Shown: one piece after another, positions 46,806 through 55,029 of the stretch
How positions within the stretch are numbered: the first letter of the stretch is position 1
Layout of the letters: every line of letters begins with the position of its first letter
Assembly: GCA_002494885.1 (NCBI GenBank)
Contig: DACV01000002.1
Location: 422,518-486,517, forward strand
Reading direction: 5' to 3'
From: Methanobacterium sp. UBA44
GTDB taxonomy: Archaea > Methanobacteriota > Methanobacteria > Methanobacteriales > Methanobacteriaceae
DNA length: 64,000 nucleotides
Made by a program: the position numbers and the translations under genes
The notes under the pieces: generated by a model
Seen by the model: the letters and a program-made list of their open reading frames with translations, nothing else
The model's database searches: none
What the model was told of the DNA's origin: nothing

Positions 46806-46842
46806 TATAAAAAGTTTTTGGGGGATTGTGACATTTTTCACA
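46806..46842 (-). promoter_or_regulatory. Promoter and palindromic operator candidate of the seven-DUF11 gene
   Basis: Minus-strand TATA box TTTTTATA (46813-46806), upstream CCCCCAAAAA, and 14 bases further the palindrome TGTGA-N6-TCACA (46827-46842). The start codon is about 85 bases downstream of the TATA box, giving a leader of roughly 60 nt. The remaining 46843-47407 shows nothing else. Confidence 0.5.
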
Positions 46843-47407
46843 AATAAAGGTAAACTATGACTAATATGCAAGTTAATAACAAATTTTTAGGAGAAATATA
46901 CAGAATTAACTCAAAATTAGGAATATAAAAACTTTTATAAAAGAATTAACCAGTAATAAACCTCCATGATTTGATTATATGACATATTATGGGATAAATA
47001 AATAAAAAAATATTTAAACACTTGTGATTAACTATTTAAGGACATAATAACTTTTATATCCAAATCAAACCTTTTAATATAAAATTTTCTGAATATTTAT
47101 TTTATTTTTGTGTGAAAATCATGAAATTAAAACTAATGAATTATCCAATTCATTCAAAAATAAAGGGAAAAATTAATTATATGAAAATAACTTATTAAAC
47201 TTTATTTAATTTTAAAAATTTTAGAATAGATGTGAAATCAATTTTAAGGTATTGAGAATGATTAAATCCAATAAAATCTAAATACAAGCACATTGAAATC
47301 CAATGATATTTTTTTTATTGTGAACTGTTCATTGGACATGATTAAAATAAGAAAACCAAATATTCAGATTTTAGGAGAGTTCCATTTATTTTGATATAAA
47401 AAAAAGC

Positions 47408-48106
47408 TTATTTATTATCCTTAACAGGTTTCTGCATACTTTTAAGTTCAATTGATGCCTCCCCTGCTTTAGGAGTTTGTGCATTTAGATTCTGATTGAA
47501 ATTGGGGATAAGATTGTTGATCATACGAGACATGGAATGTAAAATTATGCCAGTTAAAACTAAAAAGCTTCCAGCGATAGTTAATAATACAGCAAGAACT
47601 GTAGGTAGTAGTGAAGTGCTTCCGCCATATATGTAATTTCCAAAGAACATAAGCCCTAAAGTAATTCCAAATACACAAATCAGGATACCAGGTATGGTAA
47701 AATAGAAAAGAGGCCTTCTATATTCCATATCGTTTATAATTTTCATTAAAACCCCAATTCCATGTCTCAATGGATGTTCTGTGGAACCATTAAGGTCATA
47801 CTTAACTCCAATTTCCACTTCCATAATCCTTAATCCTGCTTCTGCTGCATCTGATAACATTTCACTTTCAATACCAAAACCAGAAGATTTAAATCTAAAT
47901 ATGGGTATTGTATGCCTTGCAAAGGCACGGAATCCGCTCTGGCTATCTGTAATATGGATGTTACTGTTTAAATTGGTTGCTTTATCAAGCACCTTCTGAC
48001 CAACACGTCTATATGCTGGTGTATTTTCACCATTCCCATTTATGTAACGGCTTCCATTTACAATATCAGCTTTTCCATTGATAATGGGTTCTATAAGTTT
48101 GGGTTT
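47408..48106 (-). pseudogene. Glycosyltransferase family 2, 5'-truncated
   Basis: From about 48103 leftward the frame reads PKLIEPIINGKADIVNGSRY, then ITDSQSGFRAFARHT and a C-terminal pair of transmembrane helices, ending at 47408. It is clearly homologous to the intact enzyme at 63266-63952, but the first 90-100 residues, including the nucleotide-binding DDGSxD and DxD motifs, are missing. The break coincides with the start of a WecC fragment on the other strand. A start codon at 47992 allows a 194-residue product, which could not be catalytic. Confidence 0.75.
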
Positions 48107-48442
48107 TTCATATAATGAGAATGTTGGTGATCCTCGTGAATCTCCTGCAAAAACTTTGGTTAAAAATTTAAATTTGAAGGGGGCTAATGTGGTGATCGTT
48201 GATCCATATATTGAACATGTTCCAAGTGATTATGGTATTTTAGAGCATGATATTTATAAAGCATCAGAAGATGCTGATTTAATGGTATTAATTACTGCTC
48301 ATGAGGATTTTAAATCAATTGACTTTAAAAGGATTAAATAATTAATGAAGAGCCGATTTTAGTTGATGGTAGAAGAATATATAATCCATATGAGCTGGAT
48401 AAAATGGGATTCTATTATAAAGGCGTTGGATTTATGAATTAA
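48096..48442 (+). pseudogene. UDP-N-acetylmannosaminuronate dehydrogenase (WecC) C-terminal fragment
   Basis: The plus strand reads LGFSYNENVGDPRESPAKT and continues as the UDPG/GDP-mannose dehydrogenase C-terminal domain to about 48340. After a frameshift it resumes as EEPILVDGRRIYNPYELDK and ends normally at 48442. The N-terminal two thirds are absent and the 5' break abuts the truncated glycosyltransferase. A surface-sugar dehydrogenase remnant. Confidence 0.75.
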
Positions 48443-48701
48443 CTAGTAAAATACTTTTTTTCATAAATTATAAGTTTTATCTCTTCATTTTCTAAATCTA
48501 ATTTTATTTTAATTTACTAGTTCGTTATACACAATTTAATGAAATTAATATTTTGATTTAAGAATAATTCTCCTTCTTTTAAAATTTTGACTGTTATATT
48601 TAAGTATTTTAAGAAAATAGCGTTAAAAACTACATTTAAAATCCAGTTAAAATGAATATAAAAGATGCTCTAAAGAAAATTAAAAAAGTTTATTGCTCAA
48701 T

Positions 48702-49253
48702 TCAGGAAATGTATTTCTTATCTGCAAGTTCTTGCCTGGTTTCATGAATATCTGGGGTGTAGGTAGAAGCAGCCCACATCTTAAAACCGTCTTTTTGCAG
48801 TTGATTGTAATATTTTTCTCTGTCGTAATTATACACTCCTGGAGTTGCTGTTGGATCGAAAACTCGGTTTTTCCACAGTACGAATGAATGAGAATACTTG
48901 CCTGATGTATGGGTTATTGTAACGATCCACAAATCTTTAGCTCCTTTTTTGTAGAGATAGTCTGCAAAAGCATTGCTTTTATCGTCACAATCTCCGCAGT
49001 TATCTTTCCAGAATTTTTGTGGACTTTTTGGTACATTGGATTTATAATTAGCTTTATAGGGGACTTTTGATACTTCATTAAAGTAGTTTCTAATTTCTGG
49101 TTCATCTGGAGTAATCTCTTTTGAAATTACTGCTTTCAGGCCCATTGAGTGTGCTGAACCAGTAACATTTTTATGATTTGTTGAGTAAATGCCACCGATG
49201 GCGATGGATGCTGAACTGAGCATGATAATTATCATGATCGTTCGTATTAACAT
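48702..49253 (-). CDS. Secreted transglutaminase-like cysteine protease
   Basis: 183 residues: signal anchor (IMIIIMLSSASIAIGG), then a transglutaminase-like core with Cys89 (NCGDCDD), His122 (YSHSFVLW) and Asp133 (RVFDPT) as the probable catalytic triad. Family members cut or cross-link peptides; in pseudomurein-walled archaea some act on wall peptides, which is a plausible but unproven role here. Isolated gene with AT-rich flanks. Confidence 0.7.
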   Translation of the reverse strand: MLIRTIMIIIMLSSASIAIGGIYSTNHKNVTGSAHSMGLKAVISKEITPDEPEIRNYFNEVSKVPYKANYKSNVPKSPQKFWKDNCGDCDDKSNAFADYLYKKGAKDLWIVTITHTSGKYSHSFVLWKNRVFDPTATPGVYNYDREKYYNQLQKDGFKMWAASTYTPDIHETRQELADKKYIS

Positions 49254-49421
49254 AGATAATAATATGTAATAACTATTACTTAAAATGTATTAACACTATT
49301 TCCCTAAAAAGACCTTAGAACAAACCTATTCAATTAAAACATGATTATACAATTAATTTTAACTATTCAAATAACGACCACTTAGAGATAGCACAATTAT
49401 GGTTTTAATCTGAGTAAAAAA

Positions 49422-49440
49422 TGTATTCAATTGAATAAAA
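49422..49440 (+). repeat. 19-bp direct repeat, left copy, flanking the HEPN/MNT pair
   Basis: TGTATTCAATTGAATAAAA; 18 of 19 bases match the right copy at 50424-50442. The core ATTCAATTGAAT is a perfect 12-bp palindrome. Immediately after it, the end of the HEPN gene contains a third related word (TTTATTCAATTAAT). Confidence 0.75.
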
Positions 49441-49443
49441 TAT

Positions 49444-49854
49444 TTATTCAATTAATTTTTTAACTTTATCTAAAATTTTCCCGGACTTTAAAACCGCATT
49501 TTCAGCTTCAGTTTTTGAAATAGCGCCGGCTACATCATAAACTGACTTGTGTCTTTTTCTACGCATTCTATCAAAGTAAAGGATATCAGATTCTTCTAGA
49601 TATATCTCTGCAAATTTTAAAGTAGCAATATGTGAATTCCTACTTGAGGCTCTGTAACCTTTACTATACATTAGAGCACGAAATGCCTGTAATATAGAAT
49701 TATAAGCTATATTAAACGCCCAGTCATAATTTTGATTCAGTATTGATCTTGCAAATTCTAGATCTCTTTCAGCAAGTTTTATGGATTCTTCTACCTGTTT
49801 AGAGGATCTGGGTAACTTTCTTATATAACCCTCAATTTCAAGCTTCTTCAGCAT
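49444..49854 (-). CDS. HEPN-domain protein (toxin of HEPN/MNT pair)
   Basis: 136 residues, all-helical HEPN fold. The RNase-type R-x4-6-H motif is seen in RMRRKRHKSVYD. In the known HEPN/MNT toxin-antitoxin systems this protein is an RNase held inactive by its nucleotidyltransferase partner through binding or AMP transfer near the motif Tyr, which here is in HKSVYD. The gene overlaps the end of the MNT gene by 17 bases, so the pair is translationally coupled. Confidence 0.85.
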   Translation of the reverse strand: MLKKLEIEGYIRKLPRSSKQVEESIKLAERDLEFARSILNQNYDWAFNIAYNSILQAFRALMYSKGYRASSRNSHIATLKFAEIYLEESDILYFDRMRRKRHKSVYDVAGAISKTEAENAVLKSGKILDKVKKLIE

Positions 49855-50413
49855 TTAAATCTCCTATTATCATTATTTTAGGTTCTTTTAAAACATTTAA
49901 AATGAATGGATCATTTGCTTGAATTCTTTGCTCGAATTCCTTTTTGCTAAATGAAATATAATTTATTTCCCTTGATAATATTTGTTCTATCTCTAAAACT
50001 TCTTTTATGAGTTGATCTTCATCTATATCTCCAATCAAAAAAACATCTATATCACTCATTGGATTGGCATCACCAGATGCAAATGAACCATAAATAAAAG
50101 CATAATTGATTTCACCTATTTCATTTAAATTGTCTTTTATAATTTTTGATACGCCTTCAGTCTTTAAAATAATGTTTTTTAATTCTTCATATATGGGGAA
50201 ATCCTTTCTTAAAATGTAATATTTCATATTTCCTTTTTTAGTGCTTATTAAAAGTCCTATTTCCTCTAAATTTGATAATTCTCGTCTGACAGAATTAATA
50301 TTTTCATTTGTAGCTCTTGAAATTTCTCTTACAAACATTTCTTTTTGAGGATTCATCATAAAAAGTGTTAAAATTTTGACTCTAGTTTTTGAGGTAAACA
50401 ATTTCTCAAGCAT
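49838..50413 (-). CDS. HTH-MNT nucleotidyltransferase (antitoxin of HEPN/MNT pair)
   Basis: 191 residues. Residues 1-80 form a winged helix (REISRATNENINSVRREL), and 95-190 a minimal nucleotidyltransferase with GSFASGDANPMSDIDVFL (G-S-x8-10-D-x-D). The DNA-binding part suggests it represses its own promoter, where a 19-bp sequence containing TTGTATTCAATTGTAT lies just upstream at 50424-50442. First gene of the pair. Confidence 0.85.
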   Translation of the reverse strand: MLEKLFTSKTRVKILTLFMMNPQKEMFVREISRATNENINSVRRELSNLEEIGLLISTKKGNMKYYILRKDFPIYEELKNIILKTEGVSKIIKDNLNEIGEINYAFIYGSFASGDANPMSDIDVFLIGDIDEDQLIKEVLEIEQILSREINYISFSKKEFEQRIQANDPFILNVLKEPKIMIIGDLNAEEA

Positions 50414-50423
50414 GAATAAAAAT

Positions 50424-50442
50424 TGTATTCAATTGTATAAAA
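50424..50442 (+). repeat. 19-bp direct repeat, right copy, at the HEPN/MNT promoter
   Basis: TGTATTCAATTGTATAAAA, 11 bases upstream of the MNT start codon; differs at one base from the copy at 49422-49440. Candidate operator for the HTH domain, or one of two recombination sites bounding the cassette. Confidence 0.7.
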
Positions 50443-50519
50443 AAGTTACTCATAACAATTTAATTCAATAATAAAAAAAGAAAGAAAGGTTTTATTTTTT
50501 CCCTACTAATTTCAATCAA

Positions 50520-50680
50520 CATCCTATAAACGCTAAATCCATGATTAAGCCTACAAATGGTACACCAGTAGATGCATAGGGTCAATGTTGGAGATTCTAG
50601 TGCTTAATATATTAAAATCAAGCCAATATGGATCCCCAACAGCTGCATCGCCCAGTGAGTTAGGTTTGTAAACAATATTG
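50520..50680 (-). pseudogene. Decayed surface-protein-like fragment
   Basis: Leftward reading gives NIVYKPNSLGDAAVGDPYWL, a few more residues to NIDPM, then after a frame change TGVPFVGLIMDLAFIGC and a stop near 50520. Composition and the Tyr-Trp/Asn pattern resemble the Ig-like repeats of methanogen surface proteins, but the family is not certain. Confidence 0.35.
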
Positions 50681-50684
50681 AATT

Positions 50685-50876
50685 TTAAAATATTTTCAGT
50701 GATGCTAAATATGCTTTATATATTTCTAATTCTATTGCTGTTTTTTTATTGTTTCCTTTGAAATAGATTACTTCACCCTCTATTTTTGCCTGTAATTTTG
50801 ATCCTGGAGGTAGGGAGTATTGGGGCATTAAATTTTGTGTATCTTTTATTATTAGTGTTTTATCTGGGTTTATCAT
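50685..50876 (-). CDS. Short frame, possibly a small protein or fragment
   Basis: 63 codons (MINPDKTLIIKDTQNLMPQY...), strand-forming with a helical end. The composition is protein-like, but no ribosome site precedes the ATG and no family is recognised. It overlaps the start of the decayed stretch to its left in another frame, so it may be part of the same ruined locus. Confidence 0.35.
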   Translation of the reverse strand: MINPDKTLIIKDTQNLMPQYSLPPGSKLQAKIEGEVIYFKGNNKKTAIELEIYKAYLASLKIF

Positions 50877-51222
50877 TATTATTTTATCTGCAGTTTTTAA
50901 GGGTTTTTTTTACAGATGATTTTAAAAAATGATAAGAAGGTCTAAAAAGTTAGTAATTCTCCTTCCTTTTTATAATTTTTCTTAAAGTGTTATTTTTAGC
51001 ATATCTTTGCCCTCTCATGTGAAAAAAGAACGCAATATATTGAATTCATTATATTTACACAGGGTTTGCCCTTCTTTACAATTATATGACATCTACAATT
51101 AGCCTTTTAAATGTGTATTAATTCAATTCGATTAATAAAAAAATGTCTATGAAATATAAAGTAAAAAAAAAGAACTTAAGAACTTATTAGAACAAAATAC
51201 CAATGAAATATTTTTATAAATC

Positions 51223-51310
51223 TTATATACAAAAATATATAAGAGCTTATAAAGACTTATATATAAAAATATATAACCATTTATAAGTGATTATATACAA
51301 AAATATATAA
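51223..51310 (+). repeat. Three 34-bp-period repeats (iteron-like) before the AAA ATPase gene
   Basis: TTATATACAAAAATATATAA stands at 51223-51242 and 51291-51310, and TTATATATAAAAATATATAA at 51257-51276: three copies at exactly 34-base intervals. Each is a near-palindrome (TTATATA...TATATAA), and the spacers also share TTATAA. They end 38 bases before the ATPase start. Operator or origin-like iterons are both possible. The stretch 50877-51222 holds nothing else. Confidence 0.75.
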
Positions 51311-51348
51311 GTCTGAAAAAATAGAAACTGAATAAAGGTGAAAATCCC

Positions 51349-52788
51349 ATGAATTCTGATGAACTGTCAAACTATGTCTTTGCAAAATTGGCCGAGGCTC
51401 AAAAATTATCACAGGACAATATTAAGAGGGATGACACTCCATTTGAACATAGAAAAACCTATTTTCAGATTGAGAAGTATGTAAACGAGTTTTTAGGTGG
51501 TTATATTGAAAATAGATTTGTTATCATGCCTGGCTTGAGGGGAATTGGGAAGACAACAATTTTATTTCAGATATATGACTATTTAAGAAAAGAAAAAGGC
51601 ATAGAAGATGATAGGATCCTTTATATTTCTGTTGATGAATTAAGTGCATATTTAGGGGCCAGGCTATTTGAAGTGATAGATGTTTTTTTAGATGAAGTTC
51701 ATGAAACAACACTGGTAAATCTAGAAAAAGAATTGTTTATCCTGGTTGATGAGGCTCATTACGATAAAGAGTGGTCTCAGGCGGGTAAGATAGTGTATGA
51801 CAAAAGCAAAAAAATATTTCTTATATTTACTGGTTCCTCTGCATTAAGTTTTGAAATGAATGTTGATGCTGCAAGGAGAATAAAGAAAGAACCGGTATTT
51901 CCAATGAATTTCCTGGAATACAATATATTAAAAAATAAAATCTTTCCACCTGATGATCTGGCCAGTAGTCTAAGAGATTTGATTTTTAAAGGTAGCAGTG
52001 TAGAATATGCATCCAGAAAAGAAAATGAAATGAGGAGAAATTTGTTAGGCAGACCAGTTGAAAAAGAATGGAAAGATTTTTTATTTTGTAGAGATTTCCC
52101 TTTTGGATTGAATATGGACAGAATAGAGGTCTATGAAAGAGTATTTAGCATGGTTAACAGGGTGATAGAAAAAGATGTATTTTCTTTACAATCATTTAAT
52201 ACAGATACCCGGAATACTATTTCAAGAATTATCACATTTTTAGCACTGCAAGATCCCGGTGGAACCTCTGATGCAAAACTTGGAACTATATTGGAAAAAT
52301 CACCTAAACTAATCAGAGAAATACTAAACATACTGGAAAAAACACACTTAATCATAAGTATAAAGCCTTATGGTACTGCAGGGAAGGTTATAAGGAAACC
52401 ATGGAAATATTATTTCTTATCTCCAACAATAAATGCTGCTATGAGGTTCAAATTAGGTAAATACGGTGCAAGAGATAGAAAACTGTTAGGAGTTCTGGCT
52501 GAAAATCTAGTTGCATCCTATTTTTTCAGGCTGAAAGAAACATCCAATATGCCTTTAGGAATATTTTATGATGCTGGAAAAAATGGCGTTGATTTTTTAC
52601 TTCAAAGCTCAGAAGAAGGCATAATACCTGTTGAAGTAGATGTTGGGAAAAAGGATAAAAGCCAGATTACAAAAGCCATTAATAAATACAAATCTGAGTA
52701 TGGAATTATAATCTCAAATAGAACTAGCAAAATAAAAAAAGAGGGCAAAGTGATCTTTATTCCCATAACAACCTTTTCTTTTATTTAA
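51349..52788 (+). CDS. AAA ATPase with C-terminal nuclease-like domain (DUF4143/COG1373 type)
   Basis: 479 residues. Walker A GLRGIGKTT (62-70), Walker B LFILVDEAH (about 134-143), sensor LIFTGSSA. A winged-helix-like segment follows (about 290-360), then a DUF4143-type C-terminal part with GVDFLLQSSEEGIIPVEVD, reminiscent of a PD-(D/E)XK core. Such ATPases occur in many near-identical copies in archaea and their cellular role is not settled. GGTGA lies 8 nt before the ATG. The three repeats just upstream are probably its operator. Confidence 0.82.
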   Translation: MNSDELSNYVFAKLAEAQKLSQDNIKRDDTPFEHRKTYFQIEKYVNEFLGGYIENRFVIMPGLRGIGKTTILFQIYDYLRKEKGIEDDRILYISVDELSAYLGARLFEVIDVFLDEVHETTLVNLEKELFILVDEAHYDKEWSQAGKIVYDKSKKIFLIFTGSSALSFEMNVDAARRIKKEPVFPMNFLEYNILKNKIFPPDDLASSLRDLIFKGSSVEYASRKENEMRRNLLGRPVEKEWKDFLFCRDFPFGLNMDRIEVYERVFSMVNRVIEKDVFSLQSFNTDTRNTISRIITFLALQDPGGTSDAKLGTILEKSPKLIREILNILEKTHLIISIKPYGTAGKVIRKPWKYYFLSPTINAAMRFKLGKYGARDRKLLGVLAENLVASYFFRLKETSNMPLGIFYDAGKNGVDFLLQSSEEGIIPVEVDVGKKDKSQITKAINKYKSEYGIIISNRTSKIKKEGKVIFIPITTFSFI

Positions 52789-52830
52789 AAGGCTTAATAA
52801 ACCTTATATTCCCTATTTTATCCTATTTAT

Positions 52831-53174
52831 ATGAGTTTTATACGAATCCAGTATTATTCAAAATTTGTTTTTACTTTTCAAATGCTGTCGCAAATCAGGG
52901 ATTTTTGTAGGCTTCGTGTTTGGGCATGTGAAAATTTTCTATTAATTTGGAAAAATCTTTCTGAAGAAAATCTTAAAGAAAAAGGCCTTAATGATAGGCA
53001 AAAGCATTTTATCATGTTTATGAAAAAGGCTCAATAACGGTATCTGATTATTCTAAAATCTCCCCAGAAGTCACAGATAAGACTTTAGGTAGAGATTTAG
53101 ATGATTTAGTTAAAAAAGAATTATTAAAACCTATTGGAGACAAAAAAGGAAGAAGATATGAACTTGCCAGATAA
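52831..53174 (+). pseudogene. AlbA_2/Schlafen-type regulator remnant with frameshift
   Basis: The visible start reads only a tail piece: CENFLLIWKNLSEENLKEKG, then LNDRQKHFIMFMKK. At about 53030 the frame stops, but the +1 frame continues as GSITVSDYSKISPEVTDKTL and RDLDDLVKKELLKPIGDKKG to a stop at 53174. This is the winged-helix end typical of ATP-binding AlbA_2-type transcription regulators. The N-terminal domain is absent. Confidence 0.65.
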
Positions 53175-53648
53175 CAGACATTTATCAGACATGCCAGAAC
53201 TGAAGATTATTAGGGTTTCATATTAGATTTATAGGACTCCATTACCCCCTCGTTAATCCAAGCATAATATTGAACATAAAATTAATAATCTCCGTACCAA
53301 CTCCACATCCATATCATTCTCTTCTTGAAGGAGATACAGAATGATATTATTACTGGATTCCCTGAAAGGCTCTGCGTGGTAAAATACAGGGCAGCCAACT
53401 GTAACTAAAAATTCTAGATACTTCCTAATTATCATGATTACTACAAAATCATTACCTGCTGAAATCAGGGTTAATGAGATATATAATGATTCGCCCAGAG
53501 CTCCGGTCTGGGTTAGGTTTAGATGGCAGTAAATTTACAGTTTTATTCTAAAAATACCTGTTTTTTTATTAACAAAAATATCACTTTCAGATTCAACACA
53601 AAGTTAATAATATTTCATATATACAATAATAACTAAGGAGTTAATCAT
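53175..53648. other. Intergenic stretch with a GC-rich hairpin
   Basis: CCCAGA-GCTCCGG-TCTGGG at 53494-53512 is a compact 6-bp hairpin in otherwise AT-rich DNA. A 60-codon minus-strand frame (53253-53435) and a 32-codon plus-strand frame (53434-53532) are present without ribosome sites; neither is called. Confidence 0.35.
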
Positions 53649-54317
53649 ATGATTGAAAATCAGAGAGATGTAGGAACAGACATTATCCGATTTCACAGGT
53701 TAATCACCCGCAGTCTGGAAATAGTAATCCAAAATGTGAACAAATTTTTAGAAAGGGGAGCTATAGAAGAGTTAAATCGAGAAGGCTTCCTTAAGTACGC
53801 TCAAAGCTTTTCAATAGTTTTAGAAGCACACCATGTTCTTGAAAATGAGAAGATATTCCCCTACTTTATGGATAAATTACCAGATGCACCCTATGATCGA
53901 TTATTAACCCAACATGAATGGATTAAAACATCATTATCACAAATTAACAGTGGAATTAATAACCTAAAATCTAACGTTCATGAATTAGAGTCGTTGAATT
54001 TACTTAAAACCAGTTTAGGGCAGATTGATAAGATATGGCATCCCCATATACAAATTGAAGAGAATCAGATATATGGACGAGTAGAAAGCTTGAATTTAAG
54101 TTTAAAAGAGAATAATAGGTTAAAAGAAGAGTTTACCATGTTTTTTGGGGAGCATGCCCAACCAGCGAACTTAGTAATGCCTTTTGTATTGTATAACTTA
54201 TCTCCTGATGACCGTGCAGTACTGGCCAGTGCACTTCCAGAGAAAGTAACAAAACAACTCATTCCCATTGACTGGAAAGATGAATGGGCTTCAATGCAGC
54301 CGTTTTTAATTAAATGA
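53649..54317 (+). CDS. Hemerythrin-like HHE-domain protein
   Basis: 222 residues; the first 145 form a four-helix hemerythrin-type bundle with probable di-iron ligands H16, H61 or H62 and E65 (EAHHVLENE), H89 (TQHEW), H131/H133 and E137/E138 (WHPHIQIEE). The last 75 residues add a segment found in some HHE proteins (MFFGEHAQPANLVMPF). Likely role: oxygen or nitric oxide sensing or detoxification in a strict anaerobe. AAGGAG lies 8 nt before the ATG. Confidence 0.82.
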   Translation: MIENQRDVGTDIIRFHRLITRSLEIVIQNVNKFLERGAIEELNREGFLKYAQSFSIVLEAHHVLENEKIFPYFMDKLPDAPYDRLLTQHEWIKTSLSQINSGINNLKSNVHELESLNLLKTSLGQIDKIWHPHIQIEENQIYGRVESLNLSLKENNRLKEEFTMFFGEHAQPANLVMPFVLYNLSPDDRAVLASALPEKVTKQLIPIDWKDEWASMQPFLIK

Positions 54318-54350
54318 TTATAAAAAAAAATTATATAAACCTAAATGCCC

Positions 54351-54368
54351 CCTATTAATATTAATAGG
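54351..54368. promoter_or_regulatory. 18-bp perfect palindrome
   Basis: CCTATTAATATTAATAGG lies between the hemerythrin gene and the next gene, 46 bases before the latter's ATG. It may be an operator or the core of a promoter; no T-run follows, so it is not a typical terminator. Confidence 0.45.
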
Positions 54369-54414
54369 ACTTCAAAGTTTATTTGCACAGATTCACAGGA
54401 GAATAGTGATTTAA

Positions 54415-54855
54415 ATGTTTAAAGACAGGGATTTTAGAGATAACTTTGTTAAATCAGAACAATTTAAGCAGTGGAATGATATTTTAATTGAATTGTTAAG
54501 GTCAGTTCCTACTATAACTGAACTGCATGAAGAAGAAATTGATAGTAAAGTATTCGATTTAAAAGACGACCTTATGCATAAAAGTATTGAACTTGGATTA
54601 CATTACAAATCATTGGAAGAAGGGGAATTACCAGAACCAATGGAATCTAATAAGGTTTCAGAGGATTTTGAAGAGGATCTCCAGGCTTTCAGTGAAAATG
54701 TTCAAGAGCTTACCCTTAAAACCCTTGATTATAATAGATTAACAGATAATGATTTAATTGAATTAATTAAAGATTTACAGGTTACTGGTATTGATAATAA
54801 AGCTCCAGAGGATGTACTTAAAAAATTAAAGGATCTAAGAGATTCCAGGGAGTAA
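54415..54855 (+). CDS. Acidic helical protein of unknown function
   Basis: 146 residues, very rich in Glu, Asp, Lys and Leu and predicted helical throughout; no transmembrane segment, signal or cysteine. No family recognised. GTGAT lies just before the ATG, with AGGAG further upstream. Same direction as the hemerythrin-like gene, separated by 97 bases that contain an 18-bp palindrome. Confidence 0.6.
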   Translation: MFKDRDFRDNFVKSEQFKQWNDILIELLRSVPTITELHEEEIDSKVFDLKDDLMHKSIELGLHYKSLEEGELPEPMESNKVSEDFEEDLQAFSENVQELTLKTLDYNRLTDNDLIELIKDLQVTGIDNKAPEDVLKKLKDLRDSRE

Positions 54856-55029
54856 ATTACTGGATCATACTTCTATTTTTAATTTACATAGGGATTGCAT
54901 GATGAATTAGTAAAAAAAAAGCTGCTCAATAATTCCTATAAAAAAAGAAAAAAAATTTTAGTTACTTGACCTTGTTTCATCTGCCGGATTTGCTGCATTT
55001 ACTGTTTTTTCCCTTGGAATCCAGTTAAA

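Noticed and set aside
48078..48341. Intact small 87-residue gene
   Set aside because: It is the C-terminal part of a WecC dehydrogenase without its NAD domain, and it continues after a frameshift; called as a pseudogene.
53253..53435. 60-codon minus-strand frame
   Set aside because: No ribosome site, odd composition (several Cys and His without pattern), no recognised family, and an equally good short frame on the other strand.
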